Shown here: one piece after another, positions 1-4,899 of the stretch
How positions within the stretch are numbered: position 1 is the stretch's first letter
Layout: every line of letters begins with the position of its first letter
From: Chloroflexota bacterium
GTDB taxonomy: Bacteria > Chloroflexota > Limnocylindria > P2-11E
NCBI GenBank assembly: GCA_013695575.1
Contig: JACDAF010000390.1
Coordinates: 1 to 6,341 of the forward strand
Length of the DNA: 6,341 bases
Reading direction: 5' to 3'
Program-made: the position numbers and the translations under genes
The notes under the pieces: generated by a model
The model's database searches: none
The model's input: only the letters and a program-made list of their open reading frames with translations
What the model was told of the DNA's origin: nothing

Positions 1-534
1 CTCGTGGGCCGGGGGACGCCGTTCCGCGGCGTGATCTTTGCCGGCCTCATCCGCACACGCGACGGCTGGCGCGTGCTCGAGTACAACGCGCGCTTCGGCG
101 ATCCCGAGGCCGAGGTGACGCTGCCGCGGCTCGAGGGTGACTTCGGCGAGCTCATGCTGGCGCTCGGCGAGGGCCGCCTTGCGGCGCACGTCGCCGAGAG
201 CCCGGTGCGCTTCAGCCCGCTAGCCGTCATCGACGTCGTGCTCTGCGCCGATGGCTACCCCGGCACGCCGCGGCGCGGCGACCTCATCGAAGGGACCGAC
301 CGGCTTCCGGAGGGCGTGTACGCGATGCACGGTGCGACGCGGCGTATCGACGCCGGTGGCCCCCCGGCCGATGGCCGAGCCGCGCTTGACGCCGGCCTGG
401 TGACGGCAGGGGGTCGCGTCATGCACATCGTCGGCACCGGCGACACGATCGCGGAGGCGCGCGCACGCGCATACGAGGGCGCCGAGCGCGTCACCTTCGC
501 GGGCAAGTTCTATCGTTCGGACATCGGTGAGTAA
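1..534 (+). CDS. purD: Phosphoribosylamine-glycine ligase (GAR synthetase), C-terminal part, 5' end outside window
   Basis: PurD joins phosphoribosylamine and glycine using ATP to give GAR, in the cytoplasm. The frame is open from base 1 and ends at TAA 532-534, giving about 177 residues. Full-length PurD is usually about 420 residues, so more than half is missing upstream. The visible part starts near the end of the ATP-grasp domain (RGTPFRGVIFAGL) and contains the metal-binding stretch EYNARFGDPEAEVTLPRL, where Glu and Asn normally bind Mg. The GARS C-terminal domain follows, with the typical GYPGTPRRGD turn, GGRVMHIVGTG and the terminal FYRSDIG, which matches the FxRxDIG ending of known PurD proteins. 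The last 8 bases overlap purE. The family call is secure; the true start cannot be seen. Confidence 0.96.
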   Translation, partial: LVGRGTPFRGVIFAGLIRTRDGWRVLEYNARFGDPEAEVTLPRLEGDFGELMLALGEGRLAAHVAESPVRFSPLAVIDVVLCADGYPGTPRRGDLIEGTDRLPEGVYAMHGATRRIDAGGPPADGRAALDAGLVTAGGRVMHIVGTGDTIAEARARAYEGAERVTFAGKFYRSDIGE

Positions 535-1009
535 CGCTCTGGTCGGCATCGTGATGGGCTCGGCGTCCGACCGCCCGACCATGGCCGCTGCGGAGGAGAC
601 GCTCAGCGCGCTCGGCGTGGAGTTCGAGACGCGCGTGCTCTCCGCGCACCGCACCCCCGACGCCGCCACCGAGTGGGCGCGCGCACTCGAGGGCCGCGGC
701 GTGAAGGTCGTCATCGCGGCCGCGGGCGGGGCCGCGCACCTCGCGGGCGTGATGGCCGCGCACACGACCCTCCCCGTGATCGGCGTGCCGCTCGCCGCAC
801 CGAACGCGATCGGCGGTGGTCTGGATGCGCTCCTCTCGACGGTGCAGATGCCGCGCGGCGTTCCCGTCGCGACCGTCGCGGTCGGGGAGGCGGGCGCGGC
901 GAACGCGGGCATCCTCGCCGCGGAGATCCTCGCGCTCTCCGATCCCGATCTCGGCAGGCGTCTGCGGTCGATGCGTGAGGCGACCGCCGCGAAGATCCTG
1001 TCCTCGTGA
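527..1009 (+). CDS. purE: N5-carboxyaminoimidazole ribonucleotide mutase (class I PurE)
   Basis: Class I PurE moves the carboxylate of N5-CAIR to carbon 4, making CAIR; class II enzymes use AIR and CO2 directly. The 160-residue product shows the phosphate-binding GSASD (residues 11-15), the class I catalytic stretch SAHRTPD (39-45, with His41) and AGGAAHL (66-72). It continues with GLDALLSTVQMPRGVPVATVAVGEAGAANAG, typical of octameric bacterial PurE. The GTG start at 527 places the protein directly before the first beta strand and overlaps the purD stop by 8 bases (GTGAGTAA). No strong Shine-Dalgarno is visible, so re-initiation after purD is likely. Two oddities: the usual HLPG after AGGAA reads HLAG (Ala73), and purK, often the neighbour supplying N5-CAIR, is absent, since purB follows with a 4-base overlap. 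The HRTP motif favours class I; the actual substrate route is not shown by sequence alone. Confidence 0.95.
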   Translation: MSNALVGIVMGSASDRPTMAAAEETLSALGVEFETRVLSAHRTPDAATEWARALEGRGVKVVIAAAGGAAHLAGVMAAHTTLPVIGVPLAAPNAIGGGLDALLSTVQMPRGVPVATVAVGEAGAANAGILAAEILALSDPDLGRRLRSMREATAAKILSS

Positions 1010-2418
1010 GCGAGCAGACGATCCGATCGCGCTTCGACGCGATCTCCCCGCTCGACTACCGGTTCTACGGCGGCGACGCGAAGCTGTACGCCGAGCTCCA
1101 CCCCTATCTCTCGGAAGAGGCGGCGATCCGCTACAAGGCGCGGGTCGAGGGCGCGCTCGCGCAGGCGATGGCGCAGCAGGGCCTCTGCTCCGAGCGGGTC
1201 GCCGCCTCCATCGAGCGCGCCTGCCGGGACATCGATCCGGCCGAGGTCGGGGAGGAGGAGTCGCGCACGCTCCACGACGTGCGCGCGCTCGTGAATGTGA
1301 TTCGCGAGCGCCTGCCGGACGAGGCGAAGCCGTTCGTACATCTCGGCGCGACCTCGTACGACATCGTCGACACCGCGAACGCGTTGCGCTACCGCGAGTG
1401 CGTCGAGAAGGTCCTCGTCCCGCGCCTCGCCCGCGCCGTCGCCGTGTGCATCACGATCGTCGAGGCCGAGGCGGAGACCGGACAGATCGGCCGGACCCAC
1501 GGACGCCACGCGGAGCCCATCACGTTCGGGTTCGCGGTCGCGGAGTACGTGGCGCGGCTCGGCGAGCGGACGCTCCGGCTCGGCGAGGTGGCGCGCGCGC
1601 TGCCCGGCAAGCTGTCCGGCGCGGTGGGCGCGTACAACGCGCTCGGCCTGCTCACCCCGGAGCCGCGGGAGCTGGAGCGACGCTTCCTCGGCGCGCTGGG
1701 GCTGCGCCCCGCATCGCATTCCACGCAGATCGTGCCGCCCGAAGGCTGGACCGACCTCGTTCACCACGCCATCACCGCGCTCGGCGTCATGGCGAAGTGC
1801 GCGGACGACATGCGGCACCTGCAGCGCAGTGAGATCGGCGAGGTCGCGGAGTCGTTCCTGGCGGAACAGGTGGGCAGCTCGACGATGCCCCACAAGCGCA
1901 ACCCGGTGTCCTTCGAGAACGTGAAGAGCCTCTGGAAGGCCATGGCGCCGCGCATCGTCACGACGTACATGGACCAGATCAGCGAGCACCAGCGCGACCT
2001 CACGAACTCGGCGTCGCAGCGCTTCATCGGCGAGGTGCTCGCGACCGTCGCGTACGCCGCGGGCCGGCTCGCAGACTCGCTCGAGTCCATCCGCGTGGAC
2101 CAGGTCCGGCTCCGCGCGAACCTGGCGACGGCGCGCGGCGGCATCGTCGCCGAGCCGCTCTACGTGCTCCTCGCGAAGTACGGGCATCCCGACGCGCACG
2201 AGGCCGTGCGAAAGCTCACCCTCCAGGCTGAGAGCGGTCGCAGCGTGCTCGAGATCGCGGCCATGGACCCCGAGCTCAAGGCGACGCTGGGGAAGATGAC
2301 CGCCGGGGAGCGCGAGCAGCTCGACCATCCCGAGGAGTACCGCGGTCTCGCCGCCGAGGTGGCGCGCGAGGTCGCCACGGAATGGCGCGGCAAGCTCTCC
2401 GCGGTGCTGCCCGAGTGA
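1006..2418 (+). CDS. purB: Adenylosuccinate lyase
   Basis: PurB removes fumarate from SAICAR to give AICAR, and from adenylosuccinate to give AMP. It belongs to the fumarase/aspartase superfamily and normally works as a homotetramer with shared active sites. The product is 470 residues, a normal length. Visible landmarks are the N-terminal SPLDYRFY, the conserved HLGATSYDIVDTANA segment near residue 120, GRTHGRHAEP with His165 as the probable catalytic histidine, and the superfamily signature GSSTMPHKRNP (290-300) carrying the flexible-loop catalytic serine. QRDLTNSASQRF follows. The usual Gln of THGQ is Arg167 here, which is unusual. The GTG start overlaps the purE stop in GTGA (1006-1009), suggesting translational coupling. 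Apart from Arg167 the active-site segments look intact. Confidence 0.96.
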   Translation: MSEQTIRSRFDAISPLDYRFYGGDAKLYAELHPYLSEEAAIRYKARVEGALAQAMAQQGLCSERVAASIERACRDIDPAEVGEEESRTLHDVRALVNVIRERLPDEAKPFVHLGATSYDIVDTANALRYRECVEKVLVPRLARAVAVCITIVEAEAETGQIGRTHGRHAEPITFGFAVAEYVARLGERTLRLGEVARALPGKLSGAVGAYNALGLLTPEPRELERRFLGALGLRPASHSTQIVPPEGWTDLVHHAITALGVMAKCADDMRHLQRSEIGEVAESFLAEQVGSSTMPHKRNPVSFENVKSLWKAMAPRIVTTYMDQISEHQRDLTNSASQRFIGEVLATVAYAAGRLADSLESIRVDQVRLRANLATARGGIVAEPLYVLLAKYGHPDAHEAVRKLTLQAESGRSVLEIAAMDPELKATLGKMTAGEREQLDHPEEYRGLAAEVAREVATEWRGKLSAVLPE

Positions 2419-3308
2419 AGGCGGCGAAGACCGTCACCCGCTCGAGCGTCCCCGGGGCCGTCCTGTTCCGCGAGGGCAAGGTCCGCGAGGTGTACGAGGC
2501 CCCCGACGATCAGCTCGTCATCGTCGCGAGCGACCGCCTCTCCGCGTTCGACGTGGTGCTCCCGACGCCGATCCCCGACAAAGGTCGCGTGCTCACGCAG
2601 CTATCGAACTTCTGGTTCGAGCGGACCGCGCACATCGTCCCGAACCACATCGTGGAGACGGACCAGGCGAAGCTCCCGAAGCCGTTCCGCTCGCGGCCCG
2701 CGCTCGCGGGGCGCTCTGTGCTCGTGCGGAGGTGTGAGCGCATCGACGTCGAGTGCGTCGCGCGGGGGTACATCTCGGGATCGGCGTGGGCCGAGTACCG
2801 GAGGGCCGGCACCGTGGCCGGCGAGCGGCTGCCCCGCGGGCTCGAGGAATCGGCGAAGCTCCACGATCCGATCTTCACACCGGCGACCAAGGCCGAGACC
2901 GGCCACGACGAGAACATCTCGCGCGCCCAGCTCGCGGACCTGGTCGGCCGGGACCTGGCGAAGCGGCTCGAGGACACGACCATCGCGCTGTATCGGTACG
3001 CGCACGCGTACGCGCTCGGGCGCGGGCTCATTCTCGCCGATACGAAGTTCGAGTTCGGCTTCGCGGGCGACGAGCTCGTGCTCATCGACGAGGCGCTCAC
3101 GCCCGACTCGTCCCGGTACTGGGACTCGGCGCTCTACCGGCCCGGCGGCTCCCCGCCGTCGTTCGACAAGCAGTTCGTGCGGGACTTCCTCGTCCGGAGC
3201 GGCTGGGACCGCGAGCCGCCGGGCCCCGCGCTGCCGAAGGACGTCGTGAGCGGCACGAGCGAGCGGTATCGGCAGGCGTACGAGCGGGTCACCGGGCGGC
3301 CGCTCTGA
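2415..3308 (+). CDS. purC: Phosphoribosylaminoimidazole-succinocarboxamide (SAICAR) synthase
   Basis: PurC couples CAIR to aspartate with ATP, giving SAICAR, the substrate of the neighbouring PurB. I chose the GTG at 2415 because it overlaps the purB stop as GTGA, the same junction as purE/purB; an ATG at 2382 in the same frame would overlap purB by 37 bases and add 11 residues of no recognised homology. From 2415 the product is 297 residues, the longer form of the family (the E. coli type is about 237). Motifs in order: GKVREVYE (21-28, nucleotide binding), SDRLSAFDV (39-47), ECVARGYISGSAW (113-125), FTPATKAETGHDENIS (154-169), LADTKFEFG (207-215) and IDEALTPDSSRYW (224-236). All key segments look intact. 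The stop overlaps the purS start by one base (TGATG). Confidence 0.96.
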   Translation: MKAAKTVTRSSVPGAVLFREGKVREVYEAPDDQLVIVASDRLSAFDVVLPTPIPDKGRVLTQLSNFWFERTAHIVPNHIVETDQAKLPKPFRSRPALAGRSVLVRRCERIDVECVARGYISGSAWAEYRRAGTVAGERLPRGLEESAKLHDPIFTPATKAETGHDENISRAQLADLVGRDLAKRLEDTTIALYRYAHAYALGRGLILADTKFEFGFAGDELVLIDEALTPDSSRYWDSALYRPGGSPPSFDKQFVRDFLVRSGWDREPPGPALPKDVVSGTSERYRQAYERVTGRPL

Positions 3309-3577
3309 TGGGGGAGTTCGTCGCCACGATCCACGTGCGTCCGAAGGGCGAAGTCCGCGACCCGCAGGGCGAGGCGGTGGCCGGCGCGCTCCGCGCGCTC
3401 GGCTTCGACGTCACTGATGTACGCACCGGCAAGGAGATCGTCGTCCGGTTCGCCGCCGCCGACGACGAGGGCGCGCGAGATGCGGCGCGGACGATGGGGG
3501 ACCAGCTGCTCGCGAACCCCGTGATCGAGGACTATGCGGTGGAGCTTGGCGCTCCGACCGAGGCCGCGCGGGGATGA
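3308..3577 (+). CDS. purS: Phosphoribosylformylglycinamidine synthase subunit PurS
   Basis: PurS is the small structural subunit that bridges PurQ (glutaminase) and the small form of PurL (synthetase) in the three-part FGAM synthase, which converts FGAR, glutamine and ATP to FGAM. The 89-residue product has the usual PurS pattern: an N-terminal beta strand (ATIHVRPKGEVRDPQGEAV), a helix (AGALRALGFD), the conserved DVRTGKEI strand and a C-terminal GDQLLANPVIEDYAVEL. The last ten residues are a short non-conserved tail. The ATG at 3308 is in TGATG with the purC stop, and all conserved sequence lies after it. Its presence implies that the organism encodes a small PurL (about 700-750 residues), which is not in this window. 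Confidence 0.94.
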   Translation: MGEFVATIHVRPKGEVRDPQGEAVAGALRALGFDVTDVRTGKEIVVRFAAADDEGARDAARTMGDQLLANPVIEDYAVELGAPTEAARG

Positions 3578-4023
3578 CCGGCGCCGAGGCCGCCGACCGC
3601 GCTCGCCGCAGCCGCGCCAGCTTCCTCGCCGCCGTCGAGCGCGCGCGTCCCGACGGGAAGGTCGTGGGCGATTGGACCGTTCGCGAGGTCCTTGCTCACA
3701 GCACCGGCTGGGTCCAGCTGCTGCTCTGGATGCTCGACTCTGAGCACGCCGACGCCCGATCCGATCACTCCGGCGTTGACGACTTCAATCGCCGCGTCGC
3801 CGAGGCGGCGGCGGGCGTGCCGCTTCGCGAGGTGCGAGCGGAGTTCGAGCGCGTGAGCGACGGCGCCATCGCGCTCATCGAGCGGCTCTCACAGACGGAG
3901 CTGGACCGCCCGGGCCGTTTCGAGTGGGACCGGACGCTCACGCTCGCCCGCGCGATCGAGGAGAACACGTTCGCGCATTTCGACGAGCACGCGGCGCAGC
4001 TCCGCGCGGCGGCAAGCCTCTAA
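3574..4023 (+). CDS. DinB / maleylpyruvate-isomerase-like four-helix-bundle protein
   Basis: A 149-residue protein resembling the DinB/MDMPI_N superfamily, whose members are four-helix bundles that usually bind a metal through three histidines and include thiol-dependent isomerases and transferases. The match rests on GDWTVREVLAHSTGW (residues 32-46, with His42) and the C-terminal HFDEHAAQLRA, giving an HxxxH pair (His135, His139); together these are the expected triad. The rest is mainly amphipathic helix rich in Ala, Arg and Glu, with no signal peptide or membrane segment. The ATG overlaps the purS stop (ATGA), so it is co-translated with purine genes although no role in that pathway is known to me. 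It separates purS from purQ, which normally lie next to each other. Its substrate and thiol cofactor, if any, cannot be inferred. It could equally be called ClbS/DfsB-like. Confidence 0.8.
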   Translation: MTGAEAADRARRSRASFLAAVERARPDGKVVGDWTVREVLAHSTGWVQLLLWMLDSEHADARSDHSGVDDFNRRVAEAAAGVPLREVRAEFERVSDGAIALIERLSQTELDRPGRFEWDRTLTLARAIEENTFAHFDEHAAQLRAAASL

Positions 4024-4037
4024 CATCGAGCATCGAG
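4024..4037 (+). repeat. Tandem duplication of CATCGAG
   Basis: Two perfect back-to-back copies of the 7-mer CATCGAG follow directly after the stop codon of the DinB-like gene. The second copy supplies the start of the left arm of the adjacent hairpin. It may be a chance or slippage duplication, but it makes the left arm of the stem partly redundant. Confidence 0.6.
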
Positions 4038-4062
4038 AGGGTCGCCGCATGACCCTCTCGAT
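4032..4062 (+). promoter_or_regulatory. Perfect 12-bp hairpin directly before the purQ ribosome binding site
   Basis: The left arm ATCGAGAGGGTC (4032-4043) and right arm GACCCTCTCGAT (4051-4062) are exact reverse complements around a 7-base loop (GCCGCAT). There is no T-tract after it, so it is not a standard intrinsic terminator. The right arm ends one base before the purQ Shine-Dalgarno. It could block 3' exonucleases, mark an mRNA processing site, pause RNA polymerase or tune purQ translation. The structure is seen directly; its function is inferred. Confidence 0.7.
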
Positions 4063-4067
4063 AGGAG
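4063..4067 (+). promoter_or_regulatory. Shine-Dalgarno of purQ
   Basis: AGGAG lies 6 bases before the ATG at 4074. It is the first clear Shine-Dalgarno in the window; the upstream genes start inside the stop codon region of their neighbour instead. It supports the 4074 start for purQ and independent initiation there. Confidence 0.75.
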
Positions 4068-4073
4068 CATTGG

Positions 4074-4766
4074 ATGAAGGTCGCGATCCTGCTCTACCCG
4101 GGCACCTGGAGCGAGCGCGACTTCGCACACGCGTTCGGCTTGCTCGGCATCGAGCACGAGATCGTCTGGCACGCGGACGCTGATCTGCACGGGTTCGACG
4201 CGGCGATCGTCCCCGGCGGCTTCTCGTACGGCGATCACCTCCGCGCCGGCGCGATCGCGAAGCTCTCGCCCGCCACGCGCGAGCTGCGGCGCGCGGCGGC
4301 CGATGGCATGCCGATCCTCGGGTCCTGCAACGGCTTCCAGATCCTGTGCGAGGCGGGGCTTCTGCCCGGGGCGCTCGTCCGCAACACGCACCTCGAGTTC
4401 CGCTGCGACTGGGTGCGCATGCGCGTCGAGAGCGAGGAAACGCCGTTCACCCGCGGCCTGGGGGGCGAGCTCCTGCGCATGCCGATCGCGCACGGTGAGG
4501 GCTGCTGGGTGGCGGACGAGGACACGCTCCTCCGCGTCGAGTCGTCAGGGCAGGTCGCGCTCCGCTACGTGGATGAGCGCGGCACGGCGACGCCCGAGGC
4601 GAACCCCAACGGGTCGACGGCAAACATCGCGGGCCTGCGCAACGAGGCCGGGAACGTCCTGGGACTCATGCCGCACCCCGAGCGCTGCGTCGAGGACCTC
4701 CTCGGGGGGACGGATGGTCGCCGGATGCTCGAAGGTCTCGGCGCTCGGACCGTGATCCCGGCCTGA
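4074..4766 (+). CDS. purQ: Phosphoribosylformylglycinamidine synthase glutaminase subunit PurQ
   Basis: PurQ is the class I glutamine amidotransferase that releases ammonia from glutamine and passes it to PurL within the PurS-PurQ-PurL complex. The 230-residue product is of normal length. It shows DAAIVPGGFSYGDHLRAGAIA (42-62), the nucleophile elbow LGSCNGFQIL with Cys85, MPIAHGEG, and the C-terminal LMPHPERCVE with His201 and Glu203 completing the triad. The N-terminal strand ends in PGTWSERD (9-16), where PurQ proteins usually read PGSNCDxD, so the conserved Asn and Cys are absent. The start at 4074 is supported by AGGAG upstream and the normal N-terminal length. It is separated from the preceding gene by 50 bases with a hairpin. 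The usual partner purL does not follow within the window. Confidence 0.95.
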   Translation: MKVAILLYPGTWSERDFAHAFGLLGIEHEIVWHADADLHGFDAAIVPGGFSYGDHLRAGAIAKLSPATRELRRAAADGMPILGSCNGFQILCEAGLLPGALVRNTHLEFRCDWVRMRVESEETPFTRGLGGELLRMPIAHGEGCWVADEDTLLRVESSGQVALRYVDERGTATPEANPNGSTANIAGLRNEAGNVLGLMPHPERCVEDLLGGTDGRRMLEGLGARTVIPA

Positions 4767-4787
4767 CGGTCGGGCTCTCCGTAAGCG

Positions 4788-4863
4788 TCGACCTTCCCGC
4801 GGCCACTCGCTGAACGGCGGTGTCGAGGCGTCTACCCGGTAGCACTCGACATTCCCGTGGACA
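4788..4863 (+). repeat. Imperfect direct repeat, 58-bp offset
   Basis: Two copies of the pattern TCGAC(C/A)TTCCCG(C/T)GG(C/A)CA occur at 4788-4805 and 4846-4863, matching at 15 of 18 positions. Both lie in the gap between purQ and the Fic gene. They may be paired protein-binding sites or an old duplication. Confidence 0.5.
4821..4851 (+). repeat. Nested dyad between purQ and the Fic gene
   Basis: An outer perfect inverted repeat, TGTCGAG (4821-4827) and CTCGACA (4845-4851), encloses an inner palindrome, CTACC-C-GGTAG (4832-4842). As RNA it could fold into a 7-bp outer stem with an internal loop; as DNA it looks like an operator. No T-tract follows, so a simple intrinsic terminator for purQ is not supported. 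The right arm overlaps the first GACAT word of the neighbouring promoter region. Confidence 0.55.
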
Positions 4864-4876
4864 TCCGATGGGACAT
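4847..4876 (+). repeat. Three GACAT words on a 12-bp period
   Basis: GACAT occurs at 4848-4852, 4860-4864 and 4872-4876, exactly 12 bases apart, immediately upstream of the TATAAT box of the Fic gene. A looser GACCAT follows at 4881-4886. The even spacing suggests same-face binding of a regulator to repeated half-sites, possibly the winged-helix Fic protein itself. The spacing is observed; the regulator is a guess. Confidence 0.5.
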
Positions 4877-4885
4877 TTAGGACCA

Positions 4886-4891
4886 TATAAT
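4886..4891 (+). promoter_or_regulatory. Consensus -10 box of a probable leaderless promoter
   Basis: A perfect TATAAT sits in a short AT-rich patch of otherwise GC-rich sequence. Only 8 bases lie between it and the A of the ATG at 4900, so transcription would start at or next to the start codon. No Shine-Dalgarno is present at a usable distance. No good -35 hexamer is visible at 16-18 bp; TGGACA (4858-4863) is 22 bp away. This fits a -10-driven leaderless transcript. Confidence 0.6.
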
Positions 4892-4899
4892 CGCAAATC

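Noticed and set aside
816..1832. 338-codon + strand open frame in another phase of purE/purB
   Set aside because: Arg-rich, low-complexity product typical of a shifted frame in GC-rich coding DNA; purE and purB explain the region.
220..2328. Very long (702-codon) open frame on the minus strand across purD, purE and purB
   Set aside because: It is antisense to three clearly conserved enzymes. High GC at third codon positions makes stop codons rare in the opposite frame. Its translation is Arg/Leu/Ala/Val-rich with no recognisable motif.
2382..2414. Earlier in-frame ATG for purC
   Set aside because: It would overlap purB by 37 bases and add 11 residues without similarity to PurC. The GTG at 2415 forms a GTGA overlap like the purE/purB junction.
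2510..3100. 196-codon minus-strand open frame within purC
   Set aside because: Ser/Arg-rich shadow frame opposite a well-conserved enzyme, with no motif.
4049..4183. Possible 44-codon upstream open frame starting in the hairpin loop and overlapping purQ
   Set aside because: The product is Arg-rich and resembles a shifted purQ frame. The ATG and its GAGAGG would be inside or beside the stem. Not enough to call a gene, though it is mentioned with the hairpin.
4767..4793. Short inverted repeat GGTCG/CGACC right after purQ as a terminator
   Set aside because: Only 5 bp with a 16-base loop and no T-tract; too weak to call a terminator.
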